NCBI GenBank assembly: GCA_003278895.1
Contig: QCCO01000008.1
Location: forward strand, 1 to 41,130
DNA from: Prochlorococcus sp. AG-347-L19
GTDB lineage: Bacteria; Cyanobacteriota; Cyanobacteriia; PCC-6307; Cyanobiaceae
Length of the DNA stretch: 41,130 nucleotides
Reading direction: 5' to 3'
In this document: positions 8,355 to 17,728 of the stretch, in pieces
Layout: each line of letters begins with the position of its first letter
How positions within the stretch are numbered: position 1 is the first letter of the stretch
Position numbers and translations under genes: made by a program
The notes under the pieces: generated by a model
What the model saw: only the letters and a program-made list of their open reading frames with translations
What the model was told of the DNA's origin: nothing
Database searches by the model: none

Positions 8355-9728
8355 TTAGTTAATTAATTCAATAATTTTTTCAAGTTGCCAACATCTGCTC
8401 CCTTTTATAAGAATAGAATCTCCTTTTTTTGTAGATTTGTTTATCTCTTGAGGTACATCTTTAATATTATTTAAAACTAAGAATTTTTTCATATCTTTTA
8501 GATAATTGGTATAGTTTTTTTCATTTTCTTTATCACAAATAAATAAACACTTTTCTATGTCTGAATTATTAATTAAGTTGAATATTTCTTTGTGATATTT
8601 TTCAGATTCTTTTCCCAATTCTTGCATACTTCCAAATATGAAAAATTGATTTCTTGGTTTTTCAAGTAGATTTTTAATACATGCTTTTACTGACTCTGGG
8701 GAAGCATTATATGATTCATCATATATTGTTGTTTTTACTGATTTAAGAATTTTATTCCTTCCACCTAAACTTACAAAATCAAATTTATTAAAACTTGCAA
8801 AATCAATGCCTAGCTCTTTAGCAACCGCATATGCAAACAAGAAATTCGAAGCATTGTGATATCCCTCAAATGAAATTTCAAAGGTTTTTTCTTCAATTAA
8901 AATTGTTTTATTCAAAGGATGATAAAATCCTCGCAAATTATCATCTTTCTTAAAAATCTCCTTTTGATTTTGTATATTTAATAGTTTTACTTTTATCACT
9001 CTACCTTTCCAAAATTTTTTTAAAGTTTTTTCTAGGAATGGATCATTTGCTGGAATTATTACAACTCCTTCTGGATTTAAGAACTTACTAATTTCACACT
9101 TTGCATGAGTAATATTTTTTTTTGAGCCTAACAATCCAATATGAGCTGTGCCTATGTTAGTAATAACTGCAATATCGGGTTCACTATATTTAGATAAATT
9201 CTCGATCTGTCCAAGACCTCTCATCCCCATCTCAAGAACTAAAACTTTATCTTCAATATCTGTAGCAAGAATAGTAAGGCCAACTCCAATCTCATTATTG
9301 AAATTTGCATGAGATAATTTAATTCTTCCAAGTTTTTTTAAAACTTCACCAATCATTTCCTTCGTAGTTGTTTTACCCACTGAGCCAGTTATTGCAACAA
9401 TAGGAATATTTAATTTTTTTCTTTTTAGCAATGCTAATTTTTGAAATGCCTCTGTTGTGTCATTTACAACCCAATAAGGAAAATTACTAGGAAGTAATCT
9501 CTCCATCCCTTTTTTAATTACAACAGATTTAACTCCTTTATTTAAAACCTCTGGAAGAAAACTATGTCCGTCAAAATTTTTACCCTTGATAGCTATAAAA
9601 AGATCATTTTTTAATAAAGTTCTACTATCAATATTTATATTCTTAAAATTTAAAGAATCTCTTTTCCCTTCGCTCAGATTTCTAATATCCCCCAAAACAT
9701 CGTTTAATTCTAATAAAGAGAATTCCAT
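8355..9728 (-). CDS. murF: UDP-N-acetylmuramoyl-tripeptide--D-alanyl-D-alanine ligase
   Basis: MurF adds D-Ala-D-Ala to the UDP-MurNAc-tripeptide, the last cytoplasmic step in building the peptidoglycan precursor. The protein (457 residues) has the Mur-ligase three-domain plan: an N-terminal substrate domain ending in VNDTTEAFQKLA, a P-loop ITGSVGKTTTKE with Lys119 in the central ATPase domain, then the HANFNNEIG and EMGMRGLGQIE motifs typical of MurF. DESYNASPESV marks the C-terminal domain. The start is ATG at 9728, 12 bases after the glgA stop, so both are likely on one transcript. It converges on glmU with one base between stop codons. Confidence 0.95.
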   Translation of the reverse strand: MEFSLLELNDVLGDIRNLSEGKRDSLNFKNINIDSRTLLKNDLFIAIKGKNFDGHSFLPEVLNKGVKSVVIKKGMERLLPSNFPYWVVNDTTEAFQKLALLKRKKLNIPIVAITGSVGKTTTKEMIGEVLKKLGRIKLSHANFNNEIGVGLTILATDIEDKVLVLEMGMRGLGQIENLSKYSEPDIAVITNIGTAHIGLLGSKKNITHAKCEISKFLNPEGVVIIPANDPFLEKTLKKFWKGRVIKVKLLNIQNQKEIFKKDDNLRGFYHPLNKTILIEEKTFEISFEGYHNASNFLFAYAVAKELGIDFASFNKFDFVSLGGRNKILKSVKTTIYDESYNASPESVKACIKNLLEKPRNQFFIFGSMQELGKESEKYHKEIFNLINNSDIEKCLFICDKENEKNYTNYLKDMKKFLVLNNIKDVPQEINKSTKKGDSILIKGSRCWQLEKIIELIN

Positions 9729-9740
9729 GAAAAAATTAAG

Positions 9741-11192
9741 TCATACTTTTTTTAAAGATGGATCAGCTGATTGTCCGTAAGAAAATTTTTCAACTTCAGC
9801 GAAATCTGGCGATGGTTCTTTTATTCCGCAAACATCCTTATACATTACTTCGTATTCAAGAGCTGATCTTTGCCAACTAAACTCTTGGCTCATGGCTCTT
9901 TTTTGAAGTAATTCCCAACTATCTTTATGCCTAAAGGCTTCCCATGACCTTACTAAAGAAGTATAGAAATCTATAGGTTCAAAGCGATCAAAGCAAAATC
10001 CCGTACCATTGTTATTTTCTGGATCATGAGGTAAAACTGTATCAACTAATCCTCCAACTCGCCTTACTATTGGAATAGAGCCATATCTCATAGCGAGGAG
10101 TTGACTAATACCACATGGTTCAAATCTACTCGGCATTAAGAATGCATCTGAGCCACCATAGATAAGCCTTGATAAAGAATCATCATAAGTAAGAAATACT
10201 GAGAATCTTCCTGGGTAATCTAATGCCAGTTGCCATAATCCAGACTCTAAATATCTATCTCCAGTCCCTAAAACAGCAATTTGGGAATCTGTATAGGCTA
10301 ATAGTCTTCTTGAAACTTGTAAAAGTAAGTCAACGCCTTTCTGATCAACTAACCTACTGACCATGCCTAAAAGATATTTTTTAGAATTAACTTCGAGACC
10401 CATTTCTCTCTGCAGAATTTTTTTATTTTCTAGCCTATTTTCTAAATTCTTAATACTGAATTTTGCAGGTAAAACTGGATCTTTGGCTGGATTCCATTCA
10501 TCAAGATCTATGCCATTAAGAATTCCCCTTAATTTACCTGAAATGTAATTAAGTAATCCTTCTAGGCTTTCCCCATATTCATGGGTTTTAATCTCATCTG
10601 CATAAGTCGGAGAAACAGCATTAACCCTATCTGCGAACAACATTGCCGCAGCCATTGTGTGATCTCCATGCATATACCAAGGGCACCAAGTCATTTTTTC
10701 AAGTTTCCACCTCCAAGGGCCTTGGTATTTTAAATTATGAATTGTGAAGACAGTACTAATTTCGGGGTCCTGATGCATCCACACAGGAATCATTCCAGTG
10801 TGCCAATCATGGCAATGGAGAACTTGAGGTTTCCAACAATTCCATGCAAATTCTGCAGTGGCACTAGCAAAAAATGTAAAGCGCCAGTCTTCATTTTCGC
10901 CTCCGTATATTTTGTCAGAGTCAAATGTTGGATGACCCACTAGGTAAATCACATAATTATGGATGGGATGTTTTGCTTCAAATACGGCAAAATCAGTGCC
11001 CATTGTATTTGCTCTAAAGACTGGTTCATTCGATACCTCTAGAACACTCCACAATTTTCCATATCCTGGAATTATTACCCTTACATCGTGACCAAGTTTT
11101 ATCAAAGATGGAGGCAACGAACCAACCACATCTCCCATACCTCCAACTTTGATCATTGGAGCACATTCAGCAGCGGCAAGAAGAATTCTCAT
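9741..11192 (-). CDS. glgA: Glycogen (starch) synthase, GT5 family
   Basis: Glycogen synthase transfers glucose from ADP-glucose to the growing alpha-1,4 glucan. At 483 residues it matches the GT5 family. The N-terminal [13 protein letters not shown] (about 17-29) holds the ADP-glucose-binding Lys-x-Gly-Gly. The middle has HCHDWHTG and TIHNLKYQG. The C-terminal domain has the retaining glycosyltransferase signature [18 protein letters not shown] with its catalytic glutamate region. The ATG at 11192 is followed directly by [18 protein letters not shown], the usual start. It lies between menB and murF on the minus strand. glgB is about 27 kb away in this same window, so the glycogen genes are dispersed. 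Confidence 0.96.
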   Translation of the reverse strand: MRILLAAAECAPMIKVGGMGDVVGSLPPSLIKLGHDVRVIIPGYGKLWSVLEVSNEPVFRANTMGTDFAVFEAKHPIHNYVIYLVGHPTFDSDKIYGGENEDWRFTFFASATAEFAWNCWKPQVLHCHDWHTGMIPVWMHQDPEISTVFTIHNLKYQGPWRWKLEKMTWCPWYMHGDHTMAAAMLFADRVNAVSPTYADEIKTHEYGESLEGLLNYISGKLRGILNGIDLDEWNPAKDPVLPAKFSIKNLENRLENKKILQREMGLEVNSKKYLLGMVSRLVDQKGVDLLLQVSRRLLAYTDSQIAVLGTGDRYLESGLWQLALDYPGRFSVFLTYDDSLSRLIYGGSDAFLMPSRFEPCGISQLLAMRYGSIPIVRRVGGLVDTVLPHDPENNNGTGFCFDRFEPIDFYTSLVRSWEAFRHKDSWELLQKRAMSQEFSWQRSALEYEVMYKDVCGIKEPSPDFAEVEKFSYGQSADPSLKKV

Positions 11193-11228
11193 TGATAATT
11201 TTTTAAAAAAGTTCTTTTGAAAAATAAA

Positions 11229-12086
11229 CTAGGGCGTCCACTTATAGTCAGAAAAGTCTGGTGGACGCTTTTCAAGAAAGGCATCTCTACCTTCTTGAGC
11301 TTCCTCAGTCGAATAGAATAATTGAGTTGTGTATCCAGATAATTCTTGAATACCGGCAATCCCATCATTCTCTGCATTGAATGAAGCTTTAAGAATACGA
11401 ATAGCAGTTGGGCTATTTCGTAAAATCTCTCTTGCCCAGATTACACCCTCGGCTTCTAATTCTTCAATCTTTGTAATTGCATTTATCAAGCCCATCTTAA
11501 GAGCTTCCTTGGAATTATATTTTCTACATAAAAACCAAATTTCTTTTGCTTTTCTTTGACCAACAAGTCTTGCTAAATAACTAGATCCAAAACCCGCATC
11601 AAAACTACCAACTCTTGGACCTGTTTGACCAAATATTGCATTTTCAGATGCGATACTAAGATCACAAATTAAATGAAGTACCTGGCCTCCTCCAATTGCA
11701 AAACCAGGAACCAAGGCAATAACCACTTTAGGCAAACTTCTTATTAATCTTTGAAGTTCAAGTACATTTAATCTCTGCTTCCCTTCATCATTTTTATACC
11801 CATTTTTACCCCTGACACTCTGATCACCTCCAGAGCAAAAAGAATAAATACCTTTCTTGTCAGGTCCCGCACCTGTAAAGAGAACCACTCCAATAGTTTC
11901 ATCATTTCTTACGATATCAAATGCGTTAATTAGTTCATCTACAGTTTGTGGCCTAAATGCATTTCTTTTTTCAGGCCGATTAATTGCAATTCTCGCAATC
12001 CCCTCATCTGATTTGTGAAACAATATATCCTCATAAGATTTGCATTCTGACCAATTTAAAGTTGTTTTACCAGGTAATACTTTCAT
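11229..12086 (-). CDS. menB: 1,4-dihydroxy-2-naphthoyl-CoA synthase
   Basis: MenB is a crotonase-fold enzyme that closes the second ring of the naphthoquinone from o-succinylbenzoyl-CoA. In cyanobacteria the pathway leads to phylloquinone, the A1 electron carrier of photosystem I. The 285-residue protein has [10 protein letters not shown], the oxyanion-hole region GGDQS, the [15 protein letters not shown] strand-helix, and [19 protein letters not shown], a combination that separates MenB from other crotonases. The C-terminal [14 protein letters not shown] is also typical. It starts at ATG 12086, 35 bases after the menD stop, and is on the same strand as menD, so the two phylloquinone genes probably share a transcript. 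Confidence 0.96.
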   Translation of the reverse strand: MKVLPGKTTLNWSECKSYEDILFHKSDEGIARIAINRPEKRNAFRPQTVDELINAFDIVRNDETIGVVLFTGAGPDKKGIYSFCSGGDQSVRGKNGYKNDEGKQRLNVLELQRLIRSLPKVVIALVPGFAIGGGQVLHLICDLSIASENAIFGQTGPRVGSFDAGFGSSYLARLVGQRKAKEIWFLCRKYNSKEALKMGLINAITKIEELEAEGVIWAREILRNSPTAIRILKASFNAENDGIAGIQELSGYTTQLFYSTEEAQEGRDAFLEKRPPDFSDYKWTP

Positions 12087-12121
12087 GAAACCTAATTATT
12101 CAAAGATAGAAAATGATAAAT

Positions 12122-13885
12122 TTAACTGCCAATTATTTTTTCTAGCAGGGCATTTTTTTCACAAATTTCATTTTCTGGATCAATATCAACTTTAATTATT
12201 ACAGATTTCTGGATAGATATGCTCCAATCGAATGCCTCTCGTAATTTTTTAAAATTTGCCACACTTATAAAGTTTACTCGATAGCCCTCTGCGAGTTTTG
12301 GCCAGTTTATTTCTTTTGGCATAAGAAAAAGTTTTTTTAATTCATCTTCTTCTAAATTTTTTTTATAAATACGATTAAATATATTTCCTCCATTATTGTT
12401 TATCAAAAGAATTGTTAAATTCATGTCGATTGAATTTTCAATCAACCAACCGTTTATATCATGAATAAAAGCTAAGTCTCCAGTCACAAGAAGTAGAGGA
12501 TTTTTAATTCTAGAAATACCTAATGCAAGAGATAAAGTACCGTCTATGCCGGAAGCTCCTCTAAAGCTGAAACAATTTCTTGTTAAAGTACCATTCTCAG
12601 AAAATGTAAGCCAATCTCTAATCGGGCTGCTCGCGGAAAGCATTATAGGATTTTCAGCTGGCCAAAGTTTGGGAACAAGATTTGCAAGCATATACTCAGT
12701 AATTTGATTATCTTGAGAAATTTTTTCTTTTAAAATTTCTTTAATCTGCTCACCTTCCTCTATTAGATCTAGAGCCATCGGAGTAAGAGACTTTTTGTTT
12801 TTTTGGTTAATAGATAATTCTTCTAACAATAGAGTAGTAAAATTTGATAGCCCAAAATCATATTCAAATGATTTCTTTATAGGGTCCAATTTTCTATAGT
12901 TTTTTTCTTTTATAAGAATTTGTATCCCTTTGAATGTTGTTAAAAACCTCTCCAAATCAATTGAGGATGACATAGGGCCAAGCCTCAAAAGTTGATGACA
13001 ATTTATTGAATTTTTATTTTTTCTTAAGACTAATTCCCAATTCACAACTAATCCTCTCAAATCAGAATATACTCCTGAAACAGGATCAGCAAATACTGGC
13101 CAACCAGTAATTTCTTGTAATCTTTCTAAAGACTTATTGAAAGAAGTTAAATCATTGATGGAACCTTGATAAGGACCTACCAAAATAATACCAGATTCAC
13201 CTAAATTTAAACTTTTTGAAATTTCTAAGAATATGTTTTTATCAGACTTTATTTCAACTTCCTGAAATATATATTTTTTCTTTAAATAGATTCTCTCAAA
13301 AACCTCTAAAACACTTTTTTTATTAGATAAAGAAATATCTAGAGGCTTATCAATAGGAATATTTAAATGAATAGGACCGGGAAAGGTTGATATTTGTTTC
13401 TCAGTAATTCTTACTAAATTCAAGATTTCATTTTCTTGTGTTTCATGAAGTCCATTTAAATTTGTATTTAAAACTCTTCTGCAGACTGAACTCAAAAAAT
13501 CTTCTTGATTTACTGTTTGATTAGACCCACAATCTTTTAATCTTAAGGGTCTATCAGCAGTAAGAAATATAATCCCTTTACAAGATCTGTCTGCCTCAAC
13601 TGCTGCTGGCAATAAGTTACTAACGGCCGTCCCAGAAGTGGTAATGACTAAAGATAGATTTCCTGATGCAGCAGAAATCCCAAGAGAGTGGAATCCTGCA
13701 GATCTCTCATCTATTGAATTGAAAATATTTACCAGTCCTAATTTATTTAATTCTCCAGCCGCTATTGCTAAAGGTGCTGATCTACTACCAGGACATACTA
13801 TTAAATTTTGAACTCCTATTTTTATAAGAAGATTTAAAAGTTGTAAACTTCTAAGAAAATTTATGCATTCAATAGATGATGTCAT
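12122..13885 (-). CDS. menD: 2-succinyl-5-enolpyruvyl-6-hydroxy-3-cyclohexene-1-carboxylate synthase
   Basis: MenD is a thiamine-diphosphate enzyme that joins isochorismate and 2-oxoglutarate in the first committed step toward menaquinone or, here, phylloquinone. The 587-residue protein shows the family N-terminus with [14 protein letters not shown] (about 31-44) and [11 protein letters not shown] around the activating glutamate. [16 protein letters not shown] and TADRP follow. In the C-terminal domain, [13 protein letters not shown] then [11 protein letters not shown] form the thiamine diphosphate and metal site. It starts at ATG 13885 and is divergent from lepB across 50 bases. menB follows directly. 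The length is normal and I see no damage. Confidence 0.95.
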   Translation of the reverse strand: MTSSIECINFLRSLQLLNLLIKIGVQNLIVCPGSRSAPLAIAAGELNKLGLVNIFNSIDERSAGFHSLGISAASGNLSLVITTSGTAVSNLLPAAVEADRSCKGIIFLTADRPLRLKDCGSNQTVNQEDFLSSVCRRVLNTNLNGLHETQENEILNLVRITEKQISTFPGPIHLNIPIDKPLDISLSNKKSVLEVFERIYLKKKYIFQEVEIKSDKNIFLEISKSLNLGESGIILVGPYQGSINDLTSFNKSLERLQEITGWPVFADPVSGVYSDLRGLVVNWELVLRKNKNSINCHQLLRLGPMSSSIDLERFLTTFKGIQILIKEKNYRKLDPIKKSFEYDFGLSNFTTLLLEELSINQKNKKSLTPMALDLIEEGEQIKEILKEKISQDNQITEYMLANLVPKLWPAENPIMLSASSPIRDWLTFSENGTLTRNCFSFRGASGIDGTLSLALGISRIKNPLLLVTGDLAFIHDINGWLIENSIDMNLTILLINNNGGNIFNRIYKKNLEEDELKKLFLMPKEINWPKLAEGYRVNFISVANFKKLREAFDWSISIQKSVIIKVDIDPENEICEKNALLEKIIGS

Positions 13886-13935
13886 AATTTATATAAATGC
13901 TTTGGGATTTTCCTTATAGCTGAATTAAATAAAAC

Positions 13936-14520
13936 ATGTCTACGACTCAAGAAAAAAGAAATTCAATAATAAAGGATTTAAAAAATCTTTTAATCTGGAT
14001 ATCGATTGCTTTAATTATACGATGGCAGGTTATAGAGCCAAGATGGATCCCATCCGGTTCAATGCTTCCAACTCTACAAATACAAGATAAAATTCTGGTT
14101 GAGAAAGTAACCCCCAAAATCACATCCAAATCAAATCTTTCAAAATTAAAAAATAAAATAGTTGTTTTTAACGTTCCGGAACAATTAATTAATGCTGGTT
14201 ATGAAGCAGATACTGCACTAATAAAAAGAGTAATTGGGATTCCTGGAGACAAGGTAGAAGTCAGAGACGGTAACCTTTACTTAAATGATATAGCTCAAAA
14301 AAATCATATTTTTGACGAAAATATTAATTACTCCATAGGCCCTTTTATTGTTCCAGAAGAATCATTATGGGTGATGGGAGATAATAGAAATAACAGTATG
14401 GACTCACATATTTGGGGATTTTTACCCTATGAAAAGGTTATTGGTAAAGCTATTTTTAGATATTGGCCGTTTAATAAAATTGGACCTATTCGGTTCCCTG
14501 CCCTTAATAATTCAGATTAA
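13936..14520 (+). CDS. lepB: Signal peptidase I
   Basis: LepB removes signal peptides from secreted and some thylakoid-lumen proteins. It is a 194-residue membrane-anchored protein: one transmembrane segment (about 17-33), then PSGSMLPTL with nucleophile Ser42, then LIKRVIGIPGDKV with general-base Lys96, and box E GDNRNNSMDSHIWG near the C-terminus. This is the short bacterial or cyanobacterial form with a single anchor. The gene is divergent from menD and is followed after 45 bases by the DUF760 gene on the same strand. Confidence 0.95.
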   Translation: MSTTQEKRNSIIKDLKNLLIWISIALIIRWQVIEPRWIPSGSMLPTLQIQDKILVEKVTPKITSKSNLSKLKNKIVVFNVPEQLINAGYEADTALIKRVIGIPGDKVEVRDGNLYLNDIAQKNHIFDENINYSIGPFIVPEESLWVMGDNRNNSMDSHIWGFLPYEKVIGKAIFRYWPFNKIGPIRFPALNNSD

Positions 14521-14565
14521 TGGGTACATGATGTTGTAGGGTTTTTATATCTTGAAGCTATAGAA

Positions 14566-14901
14566 ATGTTTAATCCAGAATTTCTTGCTACTGAAAATAA
14601 TGATCCAAACGATGAGAATGATTTAATACAATATTTACAAAAACAATCTCCGGAAGTTTTGCAAAGAGTAGCAAAATCAGCTAGTGAAGATATTCAAGAA
14701 ATAATTAGACATAATGTTCAAGGTCTTCTTGGAATGCTTCCTTCAGATCAATTTGATGTAAAAATAACATCTTCGAAAGACAACATTGCTAATTTATTAT
14801 CTTCTGCAATGATGACAGGATATTTCTTAAGACAAATGGAGCAAAGAAAAGAGCTGGAACAAACTCTTAAAAATGATGAAAACATGTCTATTGGAGAATA
14901 A
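14566..14901 (+). CDS. DUF760 family protein
   Basis: This small 111-residue acidic protein belongs to DUF760, a family shared by cyanobacteria and plastid-bearing eukaryotes. The core is LIQYLQKQSPEVLQRVAKSAS, then VQGLLGMLPSDQFDVKI, then an alanine- and methionine-rich helix SSAMMTGYFLRQMEQRKELE. There is no signal peptide or clear membrane segment. Its biochemical role is unknown and I do not assign one. It follows lepB on the plus strand and its stop lies five bases from the stop of the convergent DUF4336 gene. Confidence 0.85.
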   Translation: MFNPEFLATENNDPNDENDLIQYLQKQSPEVLQRVAKSASEDIQEIIRHNVQGLLGMLPSDQFDVKITSSKDNIANLLSSAMMTGYFLRQMEQRKELEQTLKNDENMSIGE

Positions 14902-14906
14902 TAATT

Positions 14907-16079
14907 TTAAAGATTTACTTCTTCAGGAATTATTCCTAGTTCAAACAACTTTTTATATAAACCAATCAAGAATTTATTATCTTCAGGAAGTTTGTCCCAC
15001 TTTTGGGAATTAATTTCATTTATTAATTTTTGACAATCTTCTGTTGTAAATTTTATAGGCGCCGTAAAATGAGCTGGAATTAAATATTCCATATCTTCAA
15101 GAGACTTTATATTTTCTAACCACTTAAGTAAAACTTCTTTTGAACGCGGAAAAATTAATTTTTGTAAAACTGGTGCAATTTGAATCTTAGGAGTATCTTT
15201 ACCCATTATTTCAACAAGAGAGGATTCCCAATCTTCGTCCCATAGAAAAGGATAAATACCGAAATGAGATCTCCAATTTCTAAGATCTTTTTTGAATGAA
15301 TACTTAAATATTTTTTTTAAAGGTGGAATATTTAATTTACCTGGTTTCAAAAAAGATGAAAATAAGACTAACCTTTTCCATCCTTTTTTTCTTTGTTCTA
15401 TGGAGTCAATCAAAGGTTCATCTCCTCTCTCTCTAGAATGAAAAAGAAGTGGAGTTGGATCAAAATTAAATATTTCAGGTGGTATGGAGTCTATTCCAAC
15501 TATTGCGTCTGTTACATGTAGAGTTTTCGTAGGATAATGGAAAAAACTTATCTCCTGATATCTTCCAAGTCCTAAATTCAGTGGGCCTAATGAAAACCAT
15601 TTAAAGGAGTTTGCATGTGGAGTACCTTCCTCAAATAGAATTCTTGATCTTTTTGATGGAATTCCTAAAAAATCTAGAGGTAGATTTATGGGAAAACTCC
15701 ATTGCCCAGGACACAGCCAAATTTCTGCATCTTTAAAAATTCTTGAAAGAGCTGGCAGTCCGATTTTATGTTCTAGTCCAGAGGCACTCGGTAGAATTAT
15801 TGTTTTTACGTTGCCGTGAATCGCAATTAATTTTTCCAACTCATTTATTAATTCTTTTGTAGGTGGCAGTGGATTTATCAGCATCAATCCATTATCAACC
15901 TTTATTACTGTCATTCTTATTGGAACCGCAACATAATAAAGGCCCTGTATTTGTTCCAAGGACCATATTTGTTCAGGAATTAATTCTCTTAAAATTGTTT
16001 TCTTTTTTCCATAAGGATATAAGGGGAATAATGGCCACCAATTCCACTTTTTATTTAAAGTTTCTTCCGCAACTATCAT
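14907..16079 (-). CDS. DUF4336 domain protein, downstream gene of the metal-transporter operon
   Basis: The 390-residue protein matches the DUF4336 family, which has a metallo-beta-lactamase-like layout. Recognisable segments are IWSLEQIQGLYYVAVPIRMT (about 38-57), LPSASGLEHKIGLPAL (about 96-111), CPGQWSFPINLPL (about 122-134), HVTDAIVGI (about 188-196) and IPAHFTAPIKF near residue 340. Conserved His and Asp residues in LEHK, HVTDA and PAHF could bind metal, but the classic HxHxDH motif of the superfamily is missing. The start ATG overlaps the mntB stop by four bases (ATGA), so it is translationally coupled to the transporter. Function is unknown; a role tied to metal supply is inference from context only. 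Confidence 0.85.
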   Translation of the reverse strand: MIVAEETLNKKWNWWPLFPLYPYGKKKTILRELIPEQIWSLEQIQGLYYVAVPIRMTVIKVDNGLMLINPLPPTKELINELEKLIAIHGNVKTIILPSASGLEHKIGLPALSRIFKDAEIWLCPGQWSFPINLPLDFLGIPSKRSRILFEEGTPHANSFKWFSLGPLNLGLGRYQEISFFHYPTKTLHVTDAIVGIDSIPPEIFNFDPTPLLFHSRERGDEPLIDSIEQRKKGWKRLVLFSSFLKPGKLNIPPLKKIFKYSFKKDLRNWRSHFGIYPFLWDEDWESSLVEIMGKDTPKIQIAPVLQKLIFPRSKEVLLKWLENIKSLEDMEYLIPAHFTAPIKFTTEDCQKLINEINSQKWDKLPEDNKFLIGLYKKLFELGIIPEEVNL

Positions 16080-16948
16080 TTATAACCGGCAAATAATTTC
16101 TTTAACTTAAATATTCCATATCTTGGAGCGAATAAAAAAGCAAATAAAAATATAAAAGTTTGTGCCAAGACAATTGATCCACCTGTTTCAAGATCAAACC
16201 AAAAACTAACATAGATTCCTATCAGGCTTGAGAAAATTGCACTTAATACTGAAATTACCGTCATATTATCAAATTTATCCGTAAGTAAATATGCTGTAGC
16301 CCCAGGTGTAATCAACATTGCAACCACCAAAATAATTCCGACAGACTGCAAGCCCACAACAGCTGCCAAAGATAAGCATGTGAGGAGTAAATAATGAAGA
16401 AAAAATACGTTAATCCCCACTGTTTTTGCATGCCTAGGATCAAAGCAATAAAGCATTAAATCTTTTCTAAAAATTGATAAAAGAATTACTACCAATAAAG
16501 AAATGAATATAGTTTGTTTTACATCTGAAAGGGATATTCCTAATGGACTACCAAAAAGAATAGAGTGCAGATCAATATTACTTTTAATCTTAGAAACCAA
16601 TACGATTCCAAGAGCGAAAAATCCGGTAAATACCAACCCAATAACAGTATCTTCCTTAACTCTAGATTTCTGCTTAATAAACCCTATCAATGCTACAGAA
16701 CCAACTCCGAAAATAAATGCCCCTAATGAGAAAGGAAGACCTAATGCATAGGCGACCACAACCCCTGGCATTACCGAATGTGACACTGCATCTCCCATTA
16801 AAGCCCATCCTTTAAGAGTCAAATAACTTGACAGAAAACCACAAACAGCTGCAACTAGTGAACTCATAAGAAGTGCTTTTCTCATAAAGTCATGAGTCAA
16901 AGGATCTGTTATGAATGAATCTAAAGTTAAAAAAGAACAGAGCTCCAT
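16076..16948 (-). CDS. mntB: Metal ABC transporter, membrane subunit (MntB/ZnuB type)
   Basis: This 290-residue integral membrane protein is the permease of an ABC-3 family metal importer. It has about eight hydrophobic segments. ALMGDAVSHSVMPGVV (about 49-64) and AAVVGLQSVGIILVVAMLI (about 195-213) match conserved stretches of the family. It would carry divalent metal across the plasma membrane together with the ATPase and the binding protein encoded upstream. The ATG is 12 bases after the ATPase stop. The symbol mntB is chosen because the partner binding protein has manganese-type ligands; zinc (znuB) is the alternative and cannot be excluded from this subunit alone. Confidence 0.85.
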   Translation of the reverse strand: MELCSFLTLDSFITDPLTHDFMRKALLMSSLVAAVCGFLSSYLTLKGWALMGDAVSHSVMPGVVVAYALGLPFSLGAFIFGVGSVALIGFIKQKSRVKEDTVIGLVFTGFFALGIVLVSKIKSNIDLHSILFGSPLGISLSDVKQTIFISLLVVILLSIFRKDLMLYCFDPRHAKTVGINVFFLHYLLLTCLSLAAVVGLQSVGIILVVAMLITPGATAYLLTDKFDNMTVISVLSAIFSSLIGIYVSFWFDLETGGSIVLAQTFIFLFAFLFAPRYGIFKLKKLFAGYK

Positions 16949-16960
16949 GAAATTTAATAT

Positions 16961-17725
16961 TTAGGATTCAGGTCCAAACAAGAAATCAGGTGAGATCCCT
17001 CCAAAAGTGGTTGTAATATTTTCAGGGGTAAACACTTCAGAGGTCTCTCCATAAGCTACAACAGTTTTATTTATTAAAAGAACCAAATCACAAAATTCAC
17101 GGACATGAATCATATCGTGTGTTGATAATAATATAGTTTTCCCCTCATTTTTAAATTGAATAAATAATTCTGAGATAAGTTTCTCAGTTCTTATGTCAAC
17201 ACCTGAAAAAGGTTCATCAAGAAGTAATATTGAAGCTCTTTGCGCAATTGCTCTAGCTAAAAAAGTTCGCTTTCTCTGACCTCCAGATAAATTTCCAATA
17301 GGTGTAGATAAATGATCAGTAAGATCAACTCTTTCAATAGCATCTTTAACCGCCTGAACATCAGACTCTCTAGGAGACCTAAAAATATTCATCGAACCAT
17401 ATCTTCCCATCATCACTACATCCCAAACACTTATTGGAAATTGACTATCAATTCCCTCATTTTGAGGAACATAAGCAATTGTCTGATCTTTTTGAGCAGA
17501 TCTTACTGACTCTCCATTTATTCTAATTTTTCCCTTTGAAATATTTACAAAGCCAGTTAAAGCGTTAAAAAAAGTTGTTTTACCAGCCCCGTTCATCCCT
17601 ACTAACCCACAAATCTGGCCAGGTTTCAATCTTAAATTGGCATCATACAAAGCCACCTTACCGTTGTAATCTACGCAAATATTCTCTGCCTCAATCCTAA
17701 AGTTTTGATAATTGATTGTTTCCAT
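16961..17725 (-). CDS. mntA: Metal ABC transporter, ATPase subunit (MntA/ZnuC type)
   Basis: The 254-residue protein is the ATP-hydrolysing subunit of the metal importer. Walker A is GMNGAGKTT (43-51), the ABC signature is LSGGQRKR followed by TFLARA, Walker B is ILLLDEPFSGVD, and the switch histidine is in STHDM. AYVPQNEGID contains the Q-loop. The sequence is most like ATPases of the manganese and zinc uptake family rather than amino acid or drug transporters. It lies three bases after the stop of the binding-protein gene. Nomenclature follows the cyanobacterial mntCAB set, where A is the ATPase. Confidence 0.88.
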   Translation of the reverse strand: METINYQNFRIEAENICVDYNGKVALYDANLRLKPGQICGLVGMNGAGKTTFFNALTGFVNISKGKIRINGESVRSAQKDQTIAYVPQNEGIDSQFPISVWDVVMMGRYGSMNIFRSPRESDVQAVKDAIERVDLTDHLSTPIGNLSGGQRKRTFLARAIAQRASILLLDEPFSGVDIRTEKLISELFIQFKNEGKTILLSTHDMIHVREFCDLVLLINKTVVAYGETSEVFTPENITTTFGGISPDFLFGPES

Positions 17726-17728
17726 AAT

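Noticed and set aside
11189-11377. 62-residue minus-strand frame overlapping the 3' end of menB
   Set aside because: It is an alternative frame of menB and the short menB-glgA gap, with no ribosome-binding signal or conserved motif.
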